DNA of 6,266 bases, from assembly GCA_945949655.1 (NCBI GenBank), contig CAMFFG010000076.1:1-6266 (forward strand), written 5' to 3'. Made by a program: the position numbers and the translations under genes. The DNA comes from an uncultured Peptococcaceae bacterium (GTDB taxonomy: Bacteria > Bacillota > Peptococcia > Peptococcales > Peptococcaceae). Of the stretch, positions 1 through 4,207 are shown piece by piece. The first letter of the stretch is position 1. Every line of letters begins with the position of its first letter. The notes under the pieces were generated by a model. That model did not search any database, had not been told where the DNA came from, and saw only the letters and a list, made by a program, of their open reading frames with translations.

Positions 1-718
1 AGCGCAGCACTAAAATAAAGCCGTAGATCAGCATAATGGCGTAAACGATATTTTTCAGTCGCTGCGGGTTCATGTGATTTAACAGCTTGTTGCCCAGATA
101 GATCCCCGGCGGAATAGCCAGCAGGCCAATGCTGGAATAGTGGATGGCCGCCGGTGTAATGAGCCCATTAATATAACGGACATAAAGCAGAAACACCTCG
201 GTCACCGCGAACCAGGCCTGTACACTGGCTGTGTAACGGCGCACATCGTTGCTGACAGTCAGCAGATACAGTACGATTGGCGGCCCGCCCACACAAAAGA
301 GGCTTTCAAGGGTACCACTCAGTGCACCAGCGATAAAACCGTTGCGTTTGGTAGGCTGAATGCGGATTTTCTTCTGAAAAAAGACAAAATACAGGCTGAG
401 CAGAATCAGCACCACACCCAGAATTTTTTTGATAAACCCGTCATCCACAACGCTGAGCAGTCGCACAGCAAAAAAACTGGCGATAAAATAGCTGATAAAA
501 GTAGGCACGATCCATTTCCAGACGATTTCTTTGCGCATGCGGATGGCATTGATGGCGGTAAAAGCCAGCGTGAGCACTGTAACACATACTGTGGCGCAGG
601 AATAGGTGGGCATCAGCAGCGGAAACACCATAATGGTAATGATGCCAAATCCGAAACTGGTGGAGGTATGAATGGCTGTGGCAATAAATGTAACCAGCAG
701 GAGAATTGCAATAGACAT
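1..718 (-). CDS. TauE/SafE-family sulfite/organosulfonate exporter-like membrane protein (partial, 3' end off the window)
   Basis: An open frame of 239 residues reads leftward from an ATG whose last base is 718 and leaves the window without a stop. An AAGGGAG ribosome binding site lies about 10 bases upstream, supporting this start. The protein is almost entirely hydrophobic helices, by eye near residues 2-17, 23-36, 43-59, 67-85, 98-114, 127-152, 165-183, 193-209 and 222-238. TauE/SafE hallmarks are visible: an N-terminal FGFGIITIMVFPLL segment (22-35) and a repeat-half motif with GALSGTLESLFCVGGPP (131-147). Members of this family sit in the inner membrane and are linked to export of sulfite, sulfoacetate or other anions; many are unassigned. 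The usual length is about 250 residues, so only the extreme C-terminus is missing. It is divergent from the LysR gene and may be its target. The family call is strong; the substrate is unknown. Confidence 0.88.
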   Translation of the reverse strand, partial: MSIAILLLVTFIATAIHTSTSFGFGIITIMVFPLLMPTYSCATVCVTVLTLAFTAINAIRMRKEIVWKWIVPTFISYFIASFFAVRLLSVVDDGFIKKILGVVLILLSLYFVFFQKKIRIQPTKRNGFIAGALSGTLESLFCVGGPPIVLYLLTVSNDVRRYTASVQAWFAVTEVFLLYVRYINGLITPAAIHYSSIGLLAIPPGIYLGNKLLNHMNPQRLKNIVYAIMLIYGFILVLR

Positions 719-764
719 AAAATCAGGACTCCCTTGTGAAAAATAATATTAACAGGTACCACCC

Positions 765-793
765 TTGTATCCAAAAACTATAAGTGCTATACT
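765..793 (+). promoter_or_regulatory. Probable lysR promoter
   Basis: A TTGTAT -35 box (765-770) and a TATACT -10 box (788-793) are separated by 17 bases. A second possible -10, TATAAT, lies at 797-802 but has no matching -35 at good spacing. Transcription from the first would begin near 800 and give a leader of about 118 bases before the lysR start at 918. Confidence 0.5.
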
Positions 794-806
794 AGATATA
801 ATATAG
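787..806. promoter_or_regulatory. Candidate LysR operator: A/T-rich dyad between the divergent promoters
   Basis: The inverted repeat CTATA (787-791) and TATAG (802-806) is separated by 10 bases and overlaps the -10 regions of both divergent promoters. LysR proteins typically bind dyads with T-N11-A character in exactly this position. This dyad does not fit T-N11-A precisely and is short, so it is only a candidate. Confidence 0.3.
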
Positions 807-824
807 TCCAATCAATTAATACAA
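796..824 (-). promoter_or_regulatory. Probable promoter for the TauE/SafE gene
   Basis: On the minus strand a TTGTAT -35 box (819-824) and a TTATAT -10 box (796-801) are separated by exactly 17 bases. Transcription would start near 789 and give a leader of about 70 bases before the ATG at 718. It overlaps the plus-strand lysR promoter, as expected for a divergent LysR pair. The boxes were read by eye. Confidence 0.45.
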
Positions 825-917
825 AAACGCTATGATTAGTACAGAAAATGCTGCCTGAAGGGGAGCAGGGTGTATTTTTATGGAACGATTCAGCTTTTTG
901 AAAAGGAGGAAAAAGAT

Positions 918-1820
918 ATGCGCATCGATCAGCTGGCTGCACTGGTAGAAGTGGCTAAATCCGGTTCTATCAATTCGGCATCCAAGAAGCTGCACGTAAC
1001 ACAGCAAAGCCTGAACAAGTCATTAAAAAGTCTGGAAAACGAAATGAACTGTCATTTACTGGACCGTACCAAAAAAGGAATCCGCTTAACAGCTGACGGT
1101 GAAAAAGTGCTCAGCGCAGCGCAGGATGTGATCAGCCGTCTAGCTAAACTGGAACGGGAACTGAACCTGAAACAGAGTGCCGATACTTCGCTGCATGGCA
1201 ATCTGAACGTGAATCTGTCTCCTATGCTGAATATTTCCATTCTACCGGTTGCCTTTAAGGATTTCATCTCTCATTATCCAGAGATCAATCTGTTCACAGC
1301 GGAGCGCTACCGGGATCAGATTCTGGAACGTTGTCTGACCCATCAGGAATTGGGTCTGGTTTGCGTATCGCCTTTGATTACAGAATTTTTTGAACATATC
1401 CCCGATGAGATCGAGATGATCCCACTGAAACAGTACCCCATCTATGTGGCGGTTTCAGCCGGGCATCCACTGGCAGATCACAAATCGCTCTCCGTTAGCA
1501 CAGTAGCGCAATATCCCTTTGTGGTATACGAGATCGGCGGCACAGGAGGGATCCATGCTTTCCAGAAGATGGGACATACCAAAGTGGCCCTTTCCACCAA
1601 CAACTACAAGCTGTGCGAAGAGATTCTGCGCAATGATACAGCCATCATGTACAGCTTTCCGCCTTATCTGGAACGGAACGTATTTCCCAATCTGGTGCAT
1701 ATTCCAATCAAGGATAAGCAGGCAACCTTTATGATTTATGCAGCACTTAACAAAAATATAGATAAATCGCAGCTGGCTCTGGCCAGAGCCTTTATCAATG
1801 TATTCAGTGAATATCTGTGA
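918..1820 (+). CDS. LysR-family transcriptional regulator
   Basis: A 300-residue protein of the usual LysR length. The N-terminal winged helix-turn-helix spans about residues 1-60: it begins MRIDQLAALVEVAKSGSINS, followed by the recognition-helix region with VTQQSLNKSLKSLE and the wing with LLDRTKKGIRLTADG. A linker helix (about 62-90) leads to a periplasmic-binding-like effector domain (about 95-300). The ATG at 918 is chosen because AGGAGG at 904-909 lies upstream at good spacing and because the family motif starts right there; an in-frame GTG at 870 would add 16 unrelated residues. The gene is divergent from the TauE/SafE exporter and probably regulates it and itself. The effector is unknown. 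A role in controlling the BMC operon more than 700 bases downstream is possible but unsupported by the sequence. Confidence 0.93.
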   Translation: MRIDQLAALVEVAKSGSINSASKKLHVTQQSLNKSLKSLENEMNCHLLDRTKKGIRLTADGEKVLSAAQDVISRLAKLERELNLKQSADTSLHGNLNVNLSPMLNISILPVAFKDFISHYPEINLFTAERYRDQILERCLTHQELGLVCVSPLITEFFEHIPDEIEMIPLKQYPIYVAVSAGHPLADHKSLSVSTVAQYPFVVYEIGGTGGIHAFQKMGHTKVALSTNNYKLCEEILRNDTAIMYSFPPYLERNVFPNLVHIPIKDKQATFMIYAALNKNIDKSQLALARAFINVFSEYL

Positions 1821-1829
1821 TGGTCTTGA

Positions 1830-1847
1830 CCAGCTGTCAACAGCTGG
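1830..1847 (+). other. Perfect stem-loop just after lysR
   Basis: CCAGCTG (1830-1836) pairs perfectly with CAGCTGG (1841-1847) around a TCAA tetraloop, beginning 10 bases after the lysR stop. No T-tract follows, so it is not a canonical terminator by itself. It may protect the 3' end of the mRNA or act with the terminator further on. Confidence 0.4.
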
Positions 1848-1941
1848 CAGAAAAATCACAGTAGGATTATAGCACAGCAGCCAAAATTGCGCAATGTGTA
1901 ACAGGGCAATTATCTGGCAGGATAAAAAACACCAACTTATG

Positions 1942-1979
1942 CAGGGAACCGGTTCATCATCACTGGTTCTCTGTTTTTT
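1942..1979 (+). terminator. Rho-independent terminator of lysR
   Basis: An 11-base-pair stem, CAGGGAACCGG (1942-1952) with CTGGTTCTCTG (1963-1973) and two G-T wobbles, encloses a 10-base loop and is followed directly by six Ts (1974-1979). This is a canonical intrinsic terminator about 120 bases after the lysR stop. It separates lysR transcription from the BMC operon. Confidence 0.85.
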
Positions 1980-2018
1980 ATAGGCAGAAGCTGCAGCTGA
2001 GAACATAGGTCTGCTCAA

Positions 2019-2035
2019 AAAACAGGGGCTGTTTT
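2019..2035. other. Hairpin with A/T-rich outer stem
   Basis: AAAACAG (2019-2025) pairs with CTGTTTT (2029-2035) around a GGG loop. On the minus strand the 3' arm would end in six Ts, so it could be a weak terminator for leftward transcripts. No leftward gene that would need it is visible. Confidence 0.35.
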
Positions 2036-2079
2036 GCTAAAATCCTGCCGGAAAGGATCGTTACCTTGCTGCTGGTGGT

Positions 2080-2099
2080 TGCAACAGAAACAGCTGGAT
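2080..2099 (+). repeat. Direct repeat copy 1: TGCAACAGAAACAG then CTGGAT
   Basis: TGCAACAGAAACAG (2080-2093) is followed at once by CTGGAT (2094-2099). The same 14 bases and then the same six recur at 3461-3486, where six extra bases lie between them. Both copies are in non-coding DNA on the same strand. Here the motif lies in a 29-base loop closed by TTGCT (2066-2070) and AGCAA (2100-2104). Confidence 0.55.
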
Positions 2100-2102
2100 A
2101 GC

Positions 2103-2158
2103 AAAAAATGCAAATAAAAACTGGAAGCATTTTTTAGTTTGTGCCATGTCTCACAAAC
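2103..2158 (+). other. Two adjacent perfect hairpins
   Basis: AAAAAATGC (2103-2111) pairs with GCATTTTTT (2127-2135) around a 15-base loop; it looks like a weak, symmetrical terminator with little GC. One base later GTTTGTG (2137-2143) pairs with CACAAAC (2152-2158) around an 8-base loop. The closeness of two perfect stems suggests a structured RNA or a bidirectional transcription stop. I do not recognise a named RNA family. Confidence 0.4.
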
Positions 2159-2294
2159 CGCCGAAATATGCGGGATGATCTGGTCAAAACTTTTTTAGCC
2201 GCAGATTCATTGGAATCCCTCAGCTTGAAAAAAAATCCTGAACGGAAAAGTTGAAAATGAATGATTGATACAACTAGAAGTGGCAATGAAGAAA

Positions 2295-2323
2295 TTGAAA
2301 AAGACTTGCCTGAGCAGTATACT
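2295..2323 (+). promoter_or_regulatory. Strong sigma-A-like promoter upstream of the BMC operon
   Basis: TTGAAA (2295-2300) and TATACT (2318-2323) are separated by exactly 17 bases and followed by an A/T-rich stretch. The -10 is identical to that proposed for lysR. Transcription would begin near 2330, about 225 bases before eutS, and run straight into the terminator-like hairpin at 2353. This makes it a candidate promoter for an attenuated leader or a small RNA. Confidence 0.6.
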
Positions 2324-2352
2324 TAAAATATAATTAATTTATAACAGCCATT

Positions 2353-2389
2353 ATGCAAGCACGCTGCTTGTGTGCGCGTTTTATTTTTT
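2353..2389 (+). terminator. Terminator-like hairpin (possible attenuator) in the eutS leader
   Basis: ATGCAAGCA (2353-2361) can pair with TGCTTGTGT (2365-2373), with wobbles at the outer end, around a CGC loop. A T-rich tract follows at 2379-2389 (four Ts, A, six Ts). Five bases, GCGCG, separate this stem from the Ts, and alternative foldings exist (ACGC 2361-2364 with GCGT 2376-2379 ends right at the Ts). No gene lies between the lysR terminator and here, so the likely job is to stop transcripts from the promoter at 2295-2323 before eutS. Confidence 0.5.
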
Positions 2390-2439
2390 CACCGTATATG
2401 GGTTATCTGATTTTGCTTGTGTTCCGGTCAACTGAAATC

Positions 2440-2448
2440 TGATAAAAT
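2440..2448 (+). promoter_or_regulatory. Possible second promoter: extended -10 upstream of eutS
   Basis: TGATAAAAT (2440-2448) contains a TG extension and a TAAAAT -10 box. The -35 region (TGTTCC at 2420-2425, 17 bases upstream) is poor, which an extended -10 can tolerate. Transcription would start near 2455, past the hairpin at 2353-2389, and give a leader of about 100 bases. Confidence 0.35.
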
Positions 2449-2469
2449 AGAAATACCAGAAGTATAACG

Positions 2470-2530
2470 TGACAGGCAGACTGCTGCAGTTTTTTTATGT
2501 GCTCATAGGAATAGCGGCTTCCGTCTGTCA
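2470..2530 (+). promoter_or_regulatory. Folded eutS 5' leader with internal terminator-like hairpin
   Basis: TGACAGGC (2470-2477) can pair with GTCTGTCA (2523-2530), one wobble, closing a 61-base domain that ends 24 bases before the eutS start. Inside are AGACTG (2478-2483) with CAGTTT (2487-2492) followed by more Ts (seven in a row at 2490-2496), a short terminator-like hairpin, and GGAA (2508-2511) with TTCC (2519-2522). An alternative GCAG/CTGC hairpin (2476-2479 with 2484-2487) competes with both the closing stem and the terminator stem. This looks like a leader that can switch, but no known riboswitch or ANTAR target was matched. Confidence 0.4.
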
Positions 2531-2554
2531 ACTATGAATTGTAGGTGAAGAAAA

Positions 2555-2899
2555 ATGGAAGAGAAACAGCGTATTATTCAGGAATTTGTTCCCGGCAAAC
2601 AGGTGACACTGGCGCATATCATTCCCAGCCCGGTTCCCTCTTTGTATATGAAGCTGGGACTGGTGGACGCAGAAGGTGCCATCGGAATTTTTACCATTAC
2701 CCCCAGTGAAGCGGCAATGATTGCGGCCGATGTGGCGTCAAAAGCAGCTGATGTGGAGTTGGGACTGGTGGACCGCTTTAACGGCAGTCTGGTTATTACC
2801 GGTGATGTTGCTGCTGTAGAGGCTTCCATGCAGGAAGTCATGCATGTACTTTGTGATCAGATGGGCTTTACCGCTGCTGCTGATTTTACCAGAAGCTGA
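2555..2899 (+). CDS. eutS: BMC shell protein, EutS/PduU type
   Basis: A 114-residue protein that closely follows the EutS pattern: near the N-terminus [17 protein letters not shown] (7-23), then [20 protein letters not shown] (42-61), [20 protein letters not shown] (63-82) and the [10 protein letters not shown] helix (83-92). EutS/PduU proteins are circularly permuted BMC-domain hexamers forming facets or edges of the microcompartment shell; EutS hexamers are bent at a glycine region, and a glycine is retained here at 41 in DAEGAIG. The start is supported by AGGTGA at 2543-2548. The gene is first in the BMC operon and is followed after 10 bases by eutP, whose AGGAGG overlaps the eutS stop, so the two are probably translated together. 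Length is normal for the family. Confidence 0.95.
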   Translation: MEEKQRIIQEFVPGKQVTLAHIIPSPVPSLYMKLGLVDAEGAIGIFTITPSEAAMIAADVASKAADVELGLVDRFNGSLVITGDVAAVEASMQEVMHVLCDQMGFTAAADFTRS

Positions 2900-2909
2900 G
2901 GAGGCTGCT

Positions 2910-3392
2910 ATGGCAAAAACAGAAAAAGCAAACGGCGGCCCCAAACGGGTCATCCTGATTGGCCGGTCTACTGCCGGAAAAACGACCATGTGCCAGTATA
3001 TTTCCCAGGAAGACCTGCACTATCACAAAACACAGACAGTACAGGTGATCAATGAAAACCTGATCGATACACCCGGTGAATACCTGGAAAGCAGAAGATT
3101 CCGCGGCTCTCTGACAACCACGGCCGCCGATGCAGATATCATTGTGCTGGTGCAGGATGCCACCGAAAACGGCACCATGTTCTGGCCTGCCTATTCCAGT
3201 ATGTTCGCCAAACCGGCCATCGGCGTTGTGACCAAAAGCGATATCGCCACCGAAAAACAGATCGAGGCGGCCAAAAAATATCTGCTCATGGCTGGGGCCA
3301 GCAAGCTGTTTGTAACCAGCAGCGTAGCAGGAACCGGATTCGACGACTTTCTGGAATATCTGGGATATCCCAAACGGGAGCGAAACGCCTAG
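2910..3392 (+). CDS. eutP: EutP-like small GTPase/kinase of BMC operons
   Basis: A 160-residue P-loop protein. G-motifs are visible: Walker A GRSTAGKT (18-25), DTPG (53-56, G3/switch II) and TKSD (108-111, the N/TKxD guanine-specificity motif), plus SSVAGTG (137-143) in the G5 position. The segment IDTPGEYLE strongly recalls EutP. Enteric EutP/PduV proteins are Ras-like; EutP has been reported to have acetate kinase activity, and PduV associates with shells. The role here is inferred. The start at 2910 follows AGGAGG (2899-2904) by five bases; an earlier in-frame start at 2844 would overlap eutS and lacks this site. About 10 extra residues precede the core compared with the enteric protein as I remember it. 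Alanine codons are mostly GCC, unlike the downstream shell genes. Confidence 0.9.
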   Translation: MAKTEKANGGPKRVILIGRSTAGKTTMCQYISQEDLHYHKTQTVQVINENLIDTPGEYLESRRFRGSLTTTAADADIIVLVQDATENGTMFWPAYSSMFAKPAIGVVTKSDIATEKQIEAAKKYLLMAGASKLFVTSSVAGTGFDDFLEYLGYPKRERNA

Positions 3393-3411
3393 TTATTATT
3401 TTGTGTATGTT

Positions 3412-3439
3412 CGGAACAGTCAATCACATAGCTGTTCCG
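3412..3439 (+). other. Eight-base-pair hairpin after eutP
   Basis: CGGAACAG (3412-3419) pairs perfectly with CTGTTCCG (3432-3439) around a 12-base loop, 19 bases after the eutP stop. It is GC-rich enough to be stable but is followed by TTAATG rather than a T-run, so it is better read as an mRNA-stabilising or regulatory hairpin than as a terminator. Confidence 0.5.
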
Positions 3440-3449
3440 TTAATGTCTG

Positions 3450-3496
3450 CCCTCATACGATGCAACAGAAACAGAGACTGCTGGATGGTATGAGGG
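3450..3496 (+). other. Nine-base-pair stem with 29-base loop holding repeat copy 2
   Basis: CCCTCATAC (3450-3458) pairs perfectly with GTATGAGGG (3488-3496). The 29-base loop carries TGCAACAGAAACAG (3461-3474), six bases AGACTG, then CTGGAT (3481-3486): the second copy of the motif at 2080-2099. Inside the loop CAG (3472-3474) can pair with CTG (3481-3483), leaving a six-base loop. The first copy also sits in a 29-base loop, though with a weaker closing stem. Confidence 0.55.
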
Positions 3497-3561
3497 TGGA
3501 CCTGAAATGCAGAGATGCAGGAGGTGGTAGCCTGATCAAACAGACTGGACTGCATGGTGGA

Positions 3562-3605
3562 ATTGGACATGATCAAAGCATGAAAGCAAATTCCCGATGT
3601 CCGAT
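3562..3605 (+). promoter_or_regulatory. Stem directly abutting the ribosome binding site of the BMC/SAP gene
   Basis: ATTGGACAT (3562-3570) pairs with ATGTCCGAT (3597-3605), eight canonical pairs and one wobble, around a 26-base loop. The ribosome binding site GGAGG (3606-3610) starts at the very next base. The stem could set ribosome access or mark an mRNA processing site. Confidence 0.45.
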
Positions 3606-3616
3606 GGAGGTGAAAT

Positions 3617-4204
3617 ATGAAAGCGTTAGGTTTAATTGAGCTCTTAGGATATTGTCCTGCAGTAGTAGCGCTGGACACTGCACTGAAAACTGCGGAGGTA
3701 TCGTTTCAGCAGATCAGCAAAATCGATAAAGGTATCGTATCCTTAACGGTAACTGGTGATGTGGCTGCGGTACAGGCCGCAATGGATGCTGCAGCAGAAC
3801 AGGTCGGGCAGGTTCTGTATGTACATGTTATTCCTCGTCCTCACGAGGAGGTAGATGCAATGCTGACCCCACCGGCTCCTACGCAACCGTCGGCTTCCGA
3901 GCCGCCTTCCGCTCCTCAGCCTTCTGGTGATGCACCAGAAGCTGCTGTGACCGAATCATCACAGGCGGAAGAGCCAGAACAGGAACCAGCTGTGGAAGAA
4001 CCGGCTGAACAGGAACCCCAAACCGATCTGAAGGCTCAGAAGGAAACTCTCACTCCGGAAGTGCTGGGTGGTATGACCGTAAAAGACTTGCGGACCATCG
4101 CCCGTGATCTGAACATCACAAATATGACACGGAAGGAAATCAGATTTGGCAAAAAAGAAGACTTAATAGCTTCTATTTGTAAATACTTAGAACAGGAGTG
4201 TTGA
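3617..4204 (+). CDS. BMC-H shell protein fused through an acidic Pro/Glu linker to a C-terminal SAP/Rho_N-like domain
   Basis: 195 residues in three parts. Residues 1-83 are a BMC domain (MKALGLIELLG start, TVTGDVAAVQAAMDAA at 44-59, [11 protein letters not shown] at 69-79). The pore loop reads IDKG (36-39), so a lysine takes the pore position where PduA-like proteins have a small residue. Residues 84-145 are a low-complexity Pro/Glu/Ala/Gln linker. Residues about 151-193, with MTVKDLRTIARDLNI (153-167) and KKEDLIASI (179-187), resemble the two-helix SAP or Rho N-terminal fold, which often binds nucleic acid. The start follows GGAGG by six bases. The layout recalls EutK, whose C-terminal helix-turn-helix domain is thought to bind nucleic acid, but the tail here is of a different type. 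The stop lies three bases before the aldehyde dehydrogenase start, so they are co-translated. The BMC call is firm; the tail function is inference. Confidence 0.88.
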   Translation: MKALGLIELLGYCPAVVALDTALKTAEVSFQQISKIDKGIVSLTVTGDVAAVQAAMDAAAEQVGQVLYVHVIPRPHEEVDAMLTPPAPTQPSASEPPSAPQPSGDAPEAAVTESSQAEEPEQEPAVEEPAEQEPQTDLKAQKETLTPEVLGGMTVKDLRTIARDLNITNMTRKEIRFGKKEDLIASICKYLEQEC

Positions 4205-4207
4205 TTT

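Larger units (their letters stand above)
1821..2554. other. 734-base non-coding region between lysR and eutS, rich in RNA signals
   Basis: No frame on either strand here has a convincing start, ribosome binding site and protein-like composition. In order the region holds the post-lysR hairpin, the lysR terminator, a 7-base-pair hairpin at 2019-2035 (AAAACAG, loop GGG, CTGTTTT), one copy of a repeated 14-base motif at 2080-2093, two adjacent hairpins at 2103-2158, a strong promoter at 2295-2323, a terminator-like hairpin at 2353-2389, a second promoter near 2440-2448 and a folded eutS leader at 2470-2530. The part from 2160 to 2290 shows only a short CCGC/GCGG stem (2158-2161 with 2170-2173) and is otherwise featureless by eye. 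Confidence 0.6.
3393..3616 (+). other. Structured 224-base intergenic region between eutP and the BMC/SAP gene
   Basis: No credible gene is present. Three long stems are visible: 3412-3439, 3450-3496 and 3562-3605 (listed separately). Between them, ATGCAG occurs twice at 3508-3513 and 3516-3521, and either copy could pair with CTGCAT at 3550-3555, while CCTG (3501-3504) could pair with CAGG (3518-3521), giving mutually exclusive folds. TGATCAAA is directly repeated at 3533-3540 and 3570-3577. Such a large, folded gap inside a tight operon suggests a regulatory RNA or a processing region. No T-tract terminator is visible. Confidence 0.55.

Noticed and set aside
140..739. A 199-codon open frame on the plus strand.
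   Set aside because: It is antisense to the TauE/SafE gene, lacks a ribosome binding site, and its translation is low-quality, rich in His, Asn and Gln; the opposite strand gives clear membrane helices and family motifs.
757..768. On the minus strand the sequence AAGGGTGGTACC matches the T-box core (AGGGTGGNACC) upstream of the TauE/SafE gene.
   Set aside because: The following CGCG is absent, no terminator follows, and the space from the likely start site is about 70 bases, too short for a T-box stem I. It is probably chance or at most a remnant.
870..917. Upstream in-frame GTG start for lysR adding 16 residues.
   Set aside because: The LysR domain begins exactly at the ATG at 918, which has AGGAGG at proper spacing; the extension has no family counterpart.
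1455..2018. A 187-codon minus-strand open frame across the lysR end and its terminator.
   Set aside because: It is antisense to lysR and reads through the terminator hairpin; no ribosome binding site or domain is visible.
2470..3486. EutV-type ANTAR dual-hairpin target, as in ethanolamine operons of Firmicutes.
   Set aside because: Short hairpins are present before eutS and at 3472-3483, but I could not find paired hairpins with six-base loops having A at position 1 and G at position 4 in proper stems. A motif search with the published covariance model would settle it.
3497..3616. Cobalamin riboswitch in the eutP-BMC gap.
   Set aside because: No B12-box or conserved core bases were found; structure alone is not enough.
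3403..3639. A 78-codon plus-strand open frame in the gap before the BMC/SAP gene.
   Set aside because: It has no ribosome binding site, overlaps the real start at 3617, and its codons coincide with RNA stems; composition is not protein-like.
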